Of a stretch of DNA of 64,000 nt, positions 45,852-55,660 are shown piece by piece (the stretch's first letter is position 1; each line of letters starts with the position of its first letter). The position numbers and the translations under genes are program-made. The notes under the pieces are model-generated. The model was not told the origin of the DNA. It was given only the letters and a program-made list of their open reading frames with translations, and searched no databases. Source of the DNA: Flavobacterium eburneipallidum (GTDB taxonomy: Bacteria > Bacteroidota > Bacteroidia > Flavobacteriales > Flavobacteriaceae); assembly GCF_027111355.2 (NCBI RefSeq), contig NZ_CP114291.2, forward strand, positions 2,728,001 to 2,792,000, in the 5' to 3' direction.

Positions 45852-46314
45852 AATTTGGTTTTTAGTAATTAGTAATTTGGTTAATGGTTATTGGTTAATT
45901 TTATCTTCTATATTTTATGAGTTGCCATTTATACAGTTACTCTTTATTTCTTTTTAATATTATTTTATTTAACTAGTTCAGTAAGTCATATAAACTCAAA
46001 ATCACATTACAGAACACTATACAGAACAGAACAGATTAGGTAGCAATTATCATAAAATTAACTTAAAAAAAAGGTAATAAATATGTAATCGATTGCACAA
46101 ATGTAAAAAACTAATTCAATAATTCTAAAAAAAAATGAAATAAAAAATCAATTTAATTTAAAAAACTAACAATAAATACAGTAATCAAAAAAAATAAATA
46201 TATTAAATATGTATTTCTCAACTGAATTAACAAGCCAAATTTTAATAATTTAATATTTGCTCTATCAACAGAACTAAAATAAAACCATAAATACCTGTGG
46301 TAACCCCAAAAAGA
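45852..46314. other. Leader and upstream region of susC
   Basis: About 460 noncoding, very AT-rich bases. Apart from the promoter and operator at 46088-46105, the roughly 240-base leader holds no open frame or clear hairpin. No gene is seen on either strand. Confidence 0.5.
46088..46105 (-). promoter_or_regulatory. susC promoter -7 element with ATCGAT operator
   Basis: On the minus strand TACATTTG (46105-46098) matches TAnnTTTG. It is followed after 4 bases by ATCGAT (46093-46088) within TGCAATCGATTAC. Layout and spacing are the same as at 33270-33287 before the GntR gene. Binding by that regulator is inferred. Confidence 0.6.
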
Positions 46315-46351
46315 AAGCACTACAGAATTAAAATTAAATTCTGTAGTGCTT
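46315..46351 (-). terminator. Terminator after the sulfatase gene
   Basis: A perfect 15-bp stem (AAGCACTACAGAATT with its complement, loop 7) is followed on the minus strand by TCTTTTTGGGG. It ends the GH43-GH28-GH115-sulfatase unit. Confidence 0.85.
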
Positions 46352-46413
46352 CAAATTGATAATATAAAAAAAGTTTCAAAGGCTTTTACAGCATGAAACA
46401 AAATATCCTATTT

Positions 46414-47784
46414 TTACTTTAATTTATCATAATTTACTTTTTTGGCATCTTTTTCAAATTGAATTTCAAGAGCTGTAGTCATTTGCTGAGCGATTTTCCC
46501 ATTTTGCTTTATAATATTGTTTTTTTCTTCTGGATCTTTTTCGATGTTATAAAGTTCATATTCAGCAGGAACAGGATTTGCATGACGAGTTCTAATTAAC
46601 TTCCATGGTTTGCTTATCAAAGATTCTTGCAAATGTCCTCTTACATATATTTCTTGATTAACAATTGCTTTATTTTCTGCAATAGATGCCCAAACGTTTT
46701 TGCCCTCGATACTTGATGGAAGATTTGTATCGCCTGCCAAGAATAAAATACTAGGCAAAACATCTATAATCGAAATGTAACTTCCGTTTTTATACTCTTT
46801 GAGATGATCTTTCCAATAGAAAACGCAAGGCACTCTGATTCCTCCCTCATAATTGGAGGTTTTCCAATCCCGCAGCGGACTATTGTCGCCAAGAGTAGTA
46901 TTGGATGGATGAATGCCGTTATACTCATTTTTAGAATCCCAATCTTGCATCGCTCCATTATCGCTCATAAAAATAATTAGCGTATTCTTATCCAAATTTT
47001 GTTCTTTTAACTTTTCTAATAATATCCCAATACTATAATCTAAATGACTCATCGCTGCAGCATAATCTCTACGGGAAGCGTCTTTAATGGAATTCATATA
47101 AGGCTCTTTCCATTTTTCTTCTTCTTGCAAAGGGAAATGTGGCGCACTGTAGGCTACTTCCAAAAAGAAATTTTTATTAGAATCTCTTTTTCCAGAAAGC
47201 CACTGAATCGCTTCGTTCGTGATTAAATCCGTGGCATGTCCTTTCTCTTCAATAAATTCCCCATTTCGATACCAACTTTTATCCCCATTTTTATAAAGAT
47301 GTGTGTATTGATCGATTTGCCCGTGCAAAAATCCGTACGAATAATCAAATCCATACGCTTTGGGTCCGCTACTTTGTTGCAATCCAAGATGCCATTTTCC
47401 GACAAGTGCCGTTTCATAACCATTTTGGCGCAATAATTTAGGCAAAGTCGGAATGGAATCTGGTAATTTCAATTGACTTTTATCGCTAATAGGTGCTACA
47501 ATTCCCATTCGGCTGGCTGGCCTTCCTGTAAGCAAGCTTGCTCTTGATGGCGAACAAGTTGGATTGGCATAAAAACGATTTAATTGCACTCCATTTTTTG
47601 CCAAACGATCAATATTGGGTGTTTTGATTTCCGAACCATTATAACCTACATCATTCCATCCTGCATCATCGGCTATAATCAAAATGATATTCGGTTTTTC
47701 TTGTTCTTTCTGACTGTAAGAAACTGACAAACAAAGCAGCAAAATAATGGTTAACTGTACTTTTATTTTTAAAAATTTACTCAT
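46414..47784 (-). CDS. Secreted S1-type sulfatase
   Basis: The 456-residue protein has a signal peptide (residues about 9-24) and the type I sulfatase start PNIILIIADDAGWNDVGYNG, with Ca ligands near D39-D40. The maturation motif CSPSR begins at C77, which becomes formylglycine. Later LVGKWHLG and FMSDNGA complete the active site. It would remove sulfate esters from sugars in the periplasm. Its place after GH115 suggests a sulfated plant-type or algal glycan. A formylglycine-generating enzyme must be elsewhere. Confidence 0.93.
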   Translation of the reverse strand: MSKFLKIKVQLTIILLLCLSVSYSQKEQEKPNIILIIADDAGWNDVGYNGSEIKTPNIDRLAKNGVQLNRFYANPTCSPSRASLLTGRPASRMGIVAPISDKSQLKLPDSIPTLPKLLRQNGYETALVGKWHLGLQQSSGPKAYGFDYSYGFLHGQIDQYTHLYKNGDKSWYRNGEFIEEKGHATDLITNEAIQWLSGKRDSNKNFFLEVAYSAPHFPLQEEEKWKEPYMNSIKDASRRDYAAAMSHLDYSIGILLEKLKEQNLDKNTLIIFMSDNGAMQDWDSKNEYNGIHPSNTTLGDNSPLRDWKTSNYEGGIRVPCVFYWKDHLKEYKNGSYISIIDVLPSILFLAGDTNLPSSIEGKNVWASIAENKAIVNQEIYVRGHLQESLISKPWKLIRTRHANPVPAEYELYNIEKDPEEKNNIIKQNGKIAQQMTTALEIQFEKDAKKVNYDKLK

Positions 47785-47794
47785 CTTAAAAATA

Positions 47795-50206
47795 TTATTT
47801 AATAGTCAAATAATCCAAAACAATTCCAGTTTGATTTACAGCAATTGTGATGGTATGTTTTCCTTCTTTGATACTCACTGGTAATTTTGCAATGGCACTA
47901 TTACGTAATACATTTTCTTTCCAAGTTTTGTCTCTGTCCTTGGTATTTATTGAAAATAATTTGCTTGTAATTCCATCTATTTGAACTTCTATTTCATTGT
48001 CAAAATTATTACTATGAGTGGGAAGCAAATGTATTTCGATAGTATAATCACCCTGTTTATTTACTTCAAATTCATAGGAAAGAGAAGGTTTTTCGCTTTT
48101 AAAATAACTATGATTAAAGGGAAACAACGTCACAGCATTATTGCTAAAACCTAAACCATTAATCGTTTTCCATTTATAATTTGCAACTTCTCTTTTAGCA
48201 CTAAAATCTTTGGCTTGAATAGTTTTTATTGAATTCGAAACTGATTTAATATCTCCTTCTTTTACAATCGGATTTTCTTTTATTGAATCAAAAACAGGCA
48301 AATTTCTTGGTTTCATGGACATCATATTGTTCCATTTGCCTTGACTCATTTCATTATTATAAAATGCCGTCAGCTCTTTAATTTTCTGAAAATTTTCATT
48401 GGATAAAACTTGATACTTTTCTTTTTGCTTGGCATCCAAAGTCTTTGCAGCCAAATTCCAATACATGAATTTATGATTCATATAAGCAGCTCCTTTTACA
48501 GGATAAACCACCAATTGGAACCAAGCGTCTTTCCTTTCTGTGGGAATAGAAATTGATAATTGATCTACTTTCTGAATCAAATTATCGTAGGATTTAATTC
48601 GCGACAAAGCCTCTTCATTTGTAAAATCAGAAAGTTTCACTGGCGTTGTAGGTTCGGTTTGACTCCATCCCATATATTCTGGTTTTCGGATAAATGACAA
48701 TCGGTAAAATTCTTCGAAAACAGTACTTAATGCTTCCGATATTACTGGAGAAAATTCTCTAACCGCCCAGTTTTTCATGTAATCATGAAGTCCGTCTGAT
48801 TTTATAGAATTCACATCCCAAGCCAAATCCAAGAACAATTCCATATCATATTCCGCAGGTTTGATATCACCTACATTGACAATCCACATTTTTTTGGCTC
48901 CGTTTTCATAGGCTTTGGACATTTCATACCAAATCAAACCTGGTTGGGTCGTGCTTAACCAAAGATAATCGTGCGGTCTTCCCCAATAACTCAAATGATA
49001 GTAAACACCACCACCTCCTACTCGCTTTTGTTCGGCTTCATTGCTCAAACGACGAATGTAACCGTAATTATCGTCTGGCCAAACGAGTGCAACATCTTCT
49101 GGAACTTTAAGTCCGTTATCATACATTTCCAAAACTTCTTTGTATGGTACAAATGCTTGCGGAATTTCATTCAAAGGTTTTTGGAAAGTTTTGGACAACA
49201 TTTCACGCTGCACATCAATTATCTTTTGCACCATTTCTATAGATTCTTTCAAATCTTTAGCGCCTTCCATTTTACTGTCATGAACGCCTCGCATTCCAAG
49301 CGTCATGATGGTTTCGTTCTGAAAAGCTTTTACCTCATCCAAACGATCTTGCCAGTATTTATCAACTTGAGTTTTATTGGTAAAATAATTGTAATCACCA
49401 TGAATTTTAGGTTTCCATTCGTCAACATTATTGCGAAGCATCGGTTCAGCATGAGATGAACCAATAACGATATGGTATTTTTGCGCCATTTCTTTGTTTC
49501 CCGCAAGGGTAAAAAATCCTTTTGTTGACGGATGCATCGCTGGCCAGATAGTGTTGGCTTTTAGACGTAATAATAATTGAAATATTTTTTCGTAGGTTTT
49601 AGGGCCAATATTCCCCACTTCTGGTTCAAAAGTTTTTTCTGCCCAAGGTTCTAATCCCCAATCTTCATCGTTTAAAAAAATTCCACGATAAGCAACTGAT
49701 GGCGAAGAAATAATTCCGTTTTTAGGAAAATTCAAGATTACTTTTTCTCTCTTTATCGGATGAACATCTGCCCACCATTTCCAAGGAGAAATTCCTAAAC
49801 GTTCGGCAATTTCAAAAATGGCATAAACCGTTCCGCGGACATCACTTCCTACTACTACAAGATTTTCGTTTTCTTTTATAATTTGGAATTTCTCCCATTG
49901 GTTAGCCAATTCTTTTTGCCCTTTTTTGGATTGAAATAAAGCATTCGAAAATTCGCCAATGTAAATTCCTCTTTTAGAAATGGTTTTGGTCTGAATAATT
50001 TCAGGTCTTTTGCCTGTTAATTCTTTGACATCATCTGCTAATTCATTGACCGCCCAAACAATTAATGGATCGGTATTATTTGCAATAAAAAAAGTTGCCG
50101 TTTCTTTTGAATCAGCAATGGAATAGACTACTGCATTTTTATTTTGAGCATTAGAAAATAAAAAATTAGCAAAGGCAAAAAATAAAACAAATATCTTTTT
50201 TCTCAT
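47795..50206 (-). CDS. GH115 alpha-glucuronidase
   Basis: The 803-residue secreted enzyme (signal ending near SNAQ) shows the GH115 pattern: PSVAYRGIFLNDEDWGLEPWAEKTF, RLKANTIWPAMHPS, GSSHAEPMLRNN and TLGMRGVHDS. The C-terminal part (about 680-803) is a beta-sandwich. GH115 removes alpha- or terminal GlcA/4-O-Me-GlcA residues from xylan or from type II arabinogalactan. The adjacent exo-galactanase-like GH43 favours arabinogalactan here. It lies 10 bases before the sulfatase gene. Confidence 0.92.
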   Translation of the reverse strand: MRKKIFVLFFAFANFLFSNAQNKNAVVYSIADSKETATFFIANNTDPLIVWAVNELADDVKELTGKRPEIIQTKTISKRGIYIGEFSNALFQSKKGQKELANQWEKFQIIKENENLVVVGSDVRGTVYAIFEIAERLGISPWKWWADVHPIKREKVILNFPKNGIISSPSVAYRGIFLNDEDWGLEPWAEKTFEPEVGNIGPKTYEKIFQLLLRLKANTIWPAMHPSTKGFFTLAGNKEMAQKYHIVIGSSHAEPMLRNNVDEWKPKIHGDYNYFTNKTQVDKYWQDRLDEVKAFQNETIMTLGMRGVHDSKMEGAKDLKESIEMVQKIIDVQREMLSKTFQKPLNEIPQAFVPYKEVLEMYDNGLKVPEDVALVWPDDNYGYIRRLSNEAEQKRVGGGGVYYHLSYWGRPHDYLWLSTTQPGLIWYEMSKAYENGAKKMWIVNVGDIKPAEYDMELFLDLAWDVNSIKSDGLHDYMKNWAVREFSPVISEALSTVFEEFYRLSFIRKPEYMGWSQTEPTTPVKLSDFTNEEALSRIKSYDNLIQKVDQLSISIPTERKDAWFQLVVYPVKGAAYMNHKFMYWNLAAKTLDAKQKEKYQVLSNENFQKIKELTAFYNNEMSQGKWNNMMSMKPRNLPVFDSIKENPIVKEGDIKSVSNSIKTIQAKDFSAKREVANYKWKTINGLGFSNNAVTLFPFNHSYFKSEKPSLSYEFEVNKQGDYTIEIHLLPTHSNNFDNEIEVQIDGITSKLFSINTKDRDKTWKENVLRNSAIAKLPVSIKEGKHTITIAVNQTGIVLDYLTIK

Positions 50207-50254
50207 GTTTATTTTATATAATACCTCCAGCTAAAGCAGGAGGCAATTCTTCTT

Positions 50255-50324
50255 AAACCATTTAGAGATTTAAGAAAGTTAAGAACGCTGTAAGTCTTAA
50301 TTTTCATAAATCTCTAAATGGTTT
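50255..50324. repeat. 70-bp near-perfect palindrome between GH28 and GH115
   Basis: An 18-bp perfect stem (50255-50272 with 50307-50324) continues, after an A-A mismatch, into an 11-bp stem (50274-50284 with 50295-50305) with one wobble and a 10-base loop. A smaller hairpin, CCTCCAGC-taaa-GCAGGAGG, lies at 50224-50243. It is probably a dispersed palindromic element acting as an mRNA hairpin within the operon. Confidence 0.75.
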
Positions 50325-50344
50325 GTGTTTATAGACCTAAAAAA

Positions 50345-51673
50345 CTACTCTACTAATGTACCATTCAAATAAACGTTTTTAAACGTAATTCCGTCAACTA
50401 TACTTTTATCAATAGCGGTTTTAATTGCTTCAACATTCAAATTTTCGAAAGTAAAATTAGACAAACGAACATTTGGATCTTTTTCTACATTAAAAAAAGT
50501 ATCTGATTTCAAAGTGATGTTTTTCAAAGTCACATGATTTCCATAAGACAACGGAACATCTGGACGTCCTTTCAAATCAAAAAATTGTTTCCATGCCAAA
50601 ACAACAAGGAAATTTTTGGCAGCACCTGTTATATCTTCTACTCTGATGTACTCATAATTTTGTGGTGTATCTGGACGCATTTTTAACCAAAGCATTCTTG
50701 TTGCACCATCAATTTGACAGTTACGCATAATCACATTACGGTTATGAATAGATTCGCTTCCGTTTGTTAATGCCGAATGACAAAAACCAAAACGACAGTC
50801 TTCGATGATAATATTTTTATTTGGTCCGTTATTTTTATCGGTATCTGCAAAAGGGCCTTTTCCTCCTTTTAATGCTATTGCATCATCATTTACAGACAAA
50901 TAACATCCTTTTATCAAAACATTGGTACAAATATCAACATCAATTGCATCGGTACTTGGTGCTTTTACCTCTAAATGCGGTGATGAAATGTGCAAATCCA
51001 ATAATTTCACATTATTACATTTGTAAAAATGATTCGTCCAAAAACCTGAATTAATCAATTTTACATCCTGAAATTGTACATTGTTTGAATTCCAAACAAA
51101 AACCAATCGTGGTCTTGAAACTTCTAGATTGGTACATTTTGGATTTTCTTTACGTCTTGCCCAGAAAGCTTCGTAGTATTTGTAACCATTTCCGTTGATC
51201 GTTCCTTTTCCAGAAATCGAAAAATTATCCACACCATAAGCGTTTACCAAAGCTGGGAAATAATCCAAGTTTTGCCCTTCCATTCGGGATGGCATAATTG
51301 GATAATTCGCAATATCATCAGAACCTTTTAGCGTTCCACCTTCAACAACGTGCAAACTCGTTTTTGGTTTAAAAAATAAAGCTCCACTCAAATAAACTCC
51401 TTTTGGAACAACAATTACTCCTCCACCATTTTTAGCTGCTTTATCAATAATACTTTGAATTTTCTTGGTTTGAATTTTTGTACTGTCTTGACTCACTCCA
51501 AATTTTGTGATTACATATTGTTTGCCTAAATCCTTTAATTGCAATTTGGTATAATCCTTAAACCAAGGTGTTATAGTACTTCCGTCAGGAAAGGTATCGT
51601 TATTGTATTTTTGCGAAAAGGCAAACTGGGACATCCCAAAAAGGCAAAGCGCCAGCGTTAAGATTTTTTTCAT
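50345..51673 (-). CDS. GH28 polygalacturonase-type glycoside hydrolase, second copy
   Basis: The 442-residue secreted protein (signal ends near SQFAFS) has the GH28 beta-helix with APSTDAIDVD, SVNDDAIALKGG, FCHSALTNGSES and LWLKMRPD. These are the Asp, Asp-Asp, His and Lys/Arg catalytic positions in a diverged form. It would cut galacturonosyl bonds in homogalacturonan, xylogalacturonan or RG-I. It differs in sequence from the copy at 24158, so the two probably have different substrates. It lies 36 bases after GH43. Confidence 0.9.
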   Translation of the reverse strand: MKKILTLALCLFGMSQFAFSQKYNNDTFPDGSTITPWFKDYTKLQLKDLGKQYVITKFGVSQDSTKIQTKKIQSIIDKAAKNGGGVIVVPKGVYLSGALFFKPKTSLHVVEGGTLKGSDDIANYPIMPSRMEGQNLDYFPALVNAYGVDNFSISGKGTINGNGYKYYEAFWARRKENPKCTNLEVSRPRLVFVWNSNNVQFQDVKLINSGFWTNHFYKCNNVKLLDLHISSPHLEVKAPSTDAIDVDICTNVLIKGCYLSVNDDAIALKGGKGPFADTDKNNGPNKNIIIEDCRFGFCHSALTNGSESIHNRNVIMRNCQIDGATRMLWLKMRPDTPQNYEYIRVEDITGAAKNFLVVLAWKQFFDLKGRPDVPLSYGNHVTLKNITLKSDTFFNVEKDPNVRLSNFTFENLNVEAIKTAIDKSIVDGITFKNVYLNGTLVE

Positions 51674-51709
51674 TTTTATTTTTATTAGTTGTTGGTTTTT
51701 TATGCTTGG

Positions 51710-53143
51710 TTATTCTTTAATACTTACTTTATCCAAAGAAATAAAATTTCCCGTACTTCCGTAATCGGATTTCCTTTTATCAGACCAATTAGGCCTTTCG
51801 CTTGTATTGTAAACTGTTAATTTATAATCTCCTTTTTTTAGTATTGGCGATTGAAAAACGGGTGTTGATACTGGCGATTTGCTATACATATCAACCACTA
51901 CTGTTAGTAACACTTTTCCTTTTTTATCTTCCAAAACTACTTTTGCATAGCCATTTTCTGTTCCTACAAAACTGTACAAAGCAATTTGTTTTCCGTTAAA
52001 TGGAATAGAAAACGAGGCTTCTTTTTCATCCGATTTACTTTCGGAACCCGATTCTAAATGTTTCCAATTTCCTGAATATTGAATTTGTTTATCGGTGTTT
52101 TGTATGATTTTTTCGGCTGGCTTGGGTATTGTTACAATACCAGTTTCGGTATTAATTTGCCAAGCTTCTTGATACCTTGGCAAAGATAATGCCAATCCTG
52201 AAATGGAAAGGGGTTGCCAAACATAAGTTGCCGACGAAGCTTGTTTGGGAAACGACCAGCGATCACCCATAAACATATAAGTGGTGTTTTTTGTTCCCAC
52301 AATTGGTAACACAAAAGTCGATTGTGAGTTCCAAGTCAAAGATCCTTCGGGAGCAAAAATTCCTCTGGAAGCCCAAGGTCCATTAATAGAATTAGAAGTG
52401 TAGTAATAATTATCGTTGCGTTCCCAACTGGTAAGATGTGATCCTATTAGATAATAAATTCCATCCTTTTTCAACATCGTAGGCGATTCAAATCCAGTGG
52501 TCATATTTTTATTGATTTGAGCTACAACCGATTTATAATCGTCACTCAATTTATAAATTTCGCCACCATGAATTAGAATATAACCCGAACCATCAGTGTC
52601 TTGAAAAGCACCCATATCCCATTTTTTAATGGGTTTTCCTTCAAACAATAATGCGCCTTTGAATTGGTAAGGTCCTATAATTTTCTTGGAAGTAGCGAAC
52701 CCTACAAACTGATCTTTATAAGTAATACTATCAGCGTGCATGTACATAATATATTCTCCCGTTTTTGGATTTTTCAAAACTTTGCATCTTTCCCCTACTC
52801 GATTCGGACCTAATTTTCCTGATTTCTGAACAGGAAGTGCTATCTTTTCGAACTTCCAATTGTATAAATCTTTAGAGGAATAGCAGTTGAAACCCGCAAA
52901 AGCATTACTATCGTCTGTATGCGCTTCTCCAAAAAGATAAAATTTTCCTTTGTCTTTTATAATATTAGCACCGTGCGCACTTACAATTTTTCCGTTTTGA
53001 TCCAACCAAGGTGTTCCAGAATAAATAGCTTCAGATTTCCCTGGAAGTTGTGCCAATACAATAGCTGTAGAAGTGTTCATCAATAGAACAATACTCACTA
53101 TAATTTTTAAATTTCCGAAAAAAGAATTATTATTTTGAAACAT
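51710..53143 (-). CDS. GH43 subfamily 24-like exo-beta-1,3-galactanase
   Basis: The 477-residue secreted enzyme (signal ends near IVLAQ) has a five-bladed propeller with HGANIIKDKGKFYLFGEA, GFNCYSSKDLYNWKFE, GERCKVLKNPKTGEYIMYMH, FESPTMLKKDGIYYLIGS and WNSQSTFVLPI. This arrangement resembles exo-beta-1,3-galactanases of GH43_24. A C-terminal beta-sandwich (about 360-477) may be carbohydrate-binding. It would trim the beta-1,3-galactan backbone of type II arabinogalactan. It starts a minus-strand unit with GH28, GH115 and sulfatase. Subfamily assignment is by motif memory. Confidence 0.83.
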   Translation of the reverse strand: MFQNNNSFFGNLKIIVSIVLLMNTSTAIVLAQLPGKSEAIYSGTPWLDQNGKIVSAHGANIIKDKGKFYLFGEAHTDDSNAFAGFNCYSSKDLYNWKFEKIALPVQKSGKLGPNRVGERCKVLKNPKTGEYIMYMHADSITYKDQFVGFATSKKIIGPYQFKGALLFEGKPIKKWDMGAFQDTDGSGYILIHGGEIYKLSDDYKSVVAQINKNMTTGFESPTMLKKDGIYYLIGSHLTSWERNDNYYYTSNSINGPWASRGIFAPEGSLTWNSQSTFVLPIVGTKNTTYMFMGDRWSFPKQASSATYVWQPLSISGLALSLPRYQEAWQINTETGIVTIPKPAEKIIQNTDKQIQYSGNWKHLESGSESKSDEKEASFSIPFNGKQIALYSFVGTENGYAKVVLEDKKGKVLLTVVVDMYSKSPVSTPVFQSPILKKGDYKLTVYNTSERPNWSDKRKSDYGSTGNFISLDKVSIKE

Positions 53144-53170
53144 TTTATAATTAAAATACGATTATAGAAA

Positions 53171-53178
53171 CAAATTTA
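53171..53178 (-). promoter_or_regulatory. Candidate -7 element before the GH43 gene
   Basis: On the minus strand TAAATTTG matches TAnnTTTG and lies 28 bases before the GH43 start. The -33 element is not clear. It could let the enzyme unit be expressed apart from the AraC gene. Confidence 0.35.
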
Positions 53179-53234
53179 CTTTTTTCTATTTTTTTTGGTA
53201 TCCTGTGGTATCTGTGCCTAATAATTTCAAAAAC

Positions 53235-54116
53235 CTAATCTTTTTTCTTCTTTCTATAATCACTAGGAGAAACCCCTATTTGCTTTTTGAACATTCGAGA
53301 AAAATAATATGGATCGTCAAAACCAACTTCTTTGCAAATTTCTTTGATGTTGAGATTCGTAAAATAAAGGTACTCGCAAGCCTTTTGTATTTTCAATCGA
53401 ATAAAAAATTGAATCGGAGAATAACCCGTTTTTTGTTTGAACAATTCCGAATATCTAGAAATGGAATAACAAGCTTCGTTAGCCAGTTGTTCGATACTTA
53501 AAATACCACTTAAATGAGCTTTCATATACAGTATAGAAAGACTTATTTTATCGTCAATAGCACTATTTAAAGTATTCGAATACGACAAAGAGCTTAATAA
53601 AGTGATTAATTTAAAATGAATTAATTCTACTTTTTCATCGGTAAAATCACTTTCCAAGAGTTTGATTATTTCGTTCAAGAGTGTAATTCTACTTTCATCA
53701 AAAGCAATCTTAACCGCTCCATCACTGGAAGCAGAAAAACGTTCGTAAAATGTTTGAGCATAATCTCCTTCAAAATGCACCCAATAAATGCTCCAAGCCT
53801 CTTTTACTGAACTTCCATACTTGTGTCCTGTATTTTTAGGAATGATAAAACCTGTATTTGGAGTTAGTTGTATCGTTTTTCCGTTGCATTTTATCCAGCC
53901 TTCTCCCGCTAGACAATACAATAAAATATATTCGCTGATGCCGTTTTTTCTCGATCGGTTGTGGTGTTTTGCATTTGGAAAATATCCAATGGCATCTAGA
54001 AAAAGATTTTGAAAAAAAAGATTAGAAACCAGCTTTCTTTTTTTGTCAGTATCTAAAACTACCATCGTTTGTCCAAGGAAACCTGCCTTGATTTTAGGTA
54101 TCGTTGTATTGTTCAT
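53235..54116 (-). CDS. AraC-family transcriptional regulator
   Basis: The 293-residue protein has an N-terminal cupin-like sensor domain ([28 protein letters not shown]) and a C-terminal double helix-turn-helix (residues about 195-293: [56 protein letters not shown]). It lacks a membrane segment, so it senses a cytosolic sugar. A frame opening with TTG at 54140 is possible, but ATG 54116 is preferred. It is divergent from the MFS porter and upstream of GH43, so it probably controls both sides. Confidence 0.9.
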   Translation of the reverse strand: MNNTTIPKIKAGFLGQTMVVLDTDKKRKLVSNLFFQNLFLDAIGYFPNAKHHNRSRKNGISEYILLYCLAGEGWIKCNGKTIQLTPNTGFIIPKNTGHKYGSSVKEAWSIYWVHFEGDYAQTFYERFSASSDGAVKIAFDESRITLLNEIIKLLESDFTDEKVELIHFKLITLLSSLSYSNTLNSAIDDKISLSILYMKAHLSGILSIEQLANEACYSISRYSELFKQKTGYSPIQFFIRLKIQKACEYLYFTNLNIKEICKEVGFDDPYYFSRMFKKQIGVSPSDYRKKKKD

Positions 54117-54210
54117 TATAAATAGACTAATATTACTCAAATTGAATCAAGGTCGTAAGATAGTCCATTTATTTCAATATATAATCTATTTATTAATGAA
54201 TTACTAAATG

Positions 54211-54232
54211 TATTTTTGCTAGGTTAATTAAC
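54211..54232 (+). promoter_or_regulatory. Candidate promoter and palindrome before the MFS gene
   Basis: TATTTTTG (54211-54218) matches TAnnTTTG. The palindrome GTTAATTAAC (54223-54232) follows it, 21 bases before the start codon, where a regulator could block or activate. No strong -33 box is seen. Confidence 0.4.
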
Positions 54233-54253
54233 TCCAACCACAAGACTAATTTT

Positions 54254-55645
54254 ATGAAAAACCAATCCTTCAACAATTTTTATTTATTTTCCATCTCTAT
54301 GGTATCTGCTATGGGCGGATTGCTATTCGGTTATGACTGGGTAGTAATCGGTGGTGCGAAACCTTTTTACGAACGTTTTTTTGATATTAGCAATTCGGCA
54401 AATTTACAAGCTTGGGCTATGAGTTCAGCTTTGATTGGTTGTATTTTAGGCGCAGTTGTGTCGGGTGCAATCAGTGATAAATTTGGTCGAAAATGGCCTT
54501 TATTACTTTCAGCTTTTCTATTTACCGTAGCTTCTTTGGGTACAGGATGGGCTTCCACTTATACCGTATTTGTTGCGTTTAGAATAATTGGAGGTGTCGG
54601 AATTGGTCTGGCATCGGCACTTTCGCCAATGTATATTGCCGAAGTAGCTCCTTCGCATTTAAGAGGACGTTTTGTTTCCTTGAATCAAATGACGCTTGTA
54701 ATTGGGATTCTCGCGGCACAAATTGTCAACTTATTAATTGCAGAGAAAGTTCCAGCAGGAGTAACCGACGAATTCATTCGCAACTCATGGAATGGTCAAA
54801 TGGGTTGGCGTTGGATGTTTTATGCTTGTGCAGTACCATCGATAGTATTTTTGCTATTGGCGTTTACGCTTCCTGAAAGTCCTCGTTGGTTAATGAAAGC
54901 CGGCAAACAAGAAAAAGCGTTTCCTACTTTGAACAAAATTGGAGGTGAAGTTTATGCTCGTGAGGAAATGTCCAACATACAAGCCACTTTGAATGATGTT
55001 ACCGAAAAAATGGATTTCAAAGAGTTATTCCATCCGAAATTTAGAAATGTGTTAGTGATTGGAATTGTCATTGCTGTTTTTCAACAATGGTGTGGCATCA
55101 ATACCGTTTTTAATTATGCCGAAGAAATTTTTACTGCTGCCGGTTATGGTGTGAGTGATACTTTGTTCAACATTGTAATTACCGGAACGGTTAACCTCGT
55201 TTTTACTTTTGTGGCCATGTTTACGGTTGACAAATGGGGACGAAAAAAACTGATGGTCTTTGGAGCATCAGGCTTGGCTATTACCTATTTACTTTTGGGT
55301 GCCGCCTTTTATTTTGAGTTAAAAGGAATAGCGGTTCTTTCGTTAGTAATAATAGCAATCGCCATTTATGCTATGTCATTGGCACCTATAACTTGGGTTA
55401 TTCTTTCCGAAATTTTCCCTAATCGAGTGCGTGGTGCCGCAATGGCATTATCCACTTTTGCATTATGGATTGCCTGTTTTATTCTTACTTATACTTTTCC
55501 GTTACTCAACAAATCATTTGGTGCGGCAGGAACTTTTTGGGTGTACGCGGCAATTTGTATTCTTGGATTTTTCTTTATCATGAGAAAACTACCTGAAACC
55601 AAAGGAAAAACACTCGAAGAAATTGAAAGTGAATTGGTGAAATAA
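54254..55645 (+). CDS. MFS sugar porter
   Basis: The 463-residue inner-membrane protein has twelve predicted segments and the sugar porter motifs GRKWPLLLSAFLF, PESPRWLMKAG, and QQWCGINTVFNYAEEIF, with GRKKLMVFG and PETKGKTLEEIE at the end. It imports a monosaccharide, perhaps galactose or arabinose released by the neighbouring enzymes. It is divergent from the AraC gene across 137 bases. It starts the plus-strand unit leading to DUF5107-TPR, GH35 and GH78. Confidence 0.93.
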   Translation: MKNQSFNNFYLFSISMVSAMGGLLFGYDWVVIGGAKPFYERFFDISNSANLQAWAMSSALIGCILGAVVSGAISDKFGRKWPLLLSAFLFTVASLGTGWASTYTVFVAFRIIGGVGIGLASALSPMYIAEVAPSHLRGRFVSLNQMTLVIGILAAQIVNLLIAEKVPAGVTDEFIRNSWNGQMGWRWMFYACAVPSIVFLLLAFTLPESPRWLMKAGKQEKAFPTLNKIGGEVYAREEMSNIQATLNDVTEKMDFKELFHPKFRNVLVIGIVIAVFQQWCGINTVFNYAEEIFTAAGYGVSDTLFNIVITGTVNLVFTFVAMFTVDKWGRKKLMVFGASGLAITYLLLGAAFYFELKGIAVLSLVIIAIAIYAMSLAPITWVILSEIFPNRVRGAAMALSTFALWIACFILTYTFPLLNKSFGAAGTFWVYAAICILGFFFIMRKLPETKGKTLEEIESELVK

Positions 55646-55660
55646 TTTCTTCAGACAAAA

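Noticed and set aside
46414..50206. Ulvan utilization locus
   Set aside because: The sulfatase, rhamnosidase and rhamnose genes could suit ulvan, but no ulvan lyase or GH105/GH88 is seen, and CE8, PL1 and GH28 point to pectin.
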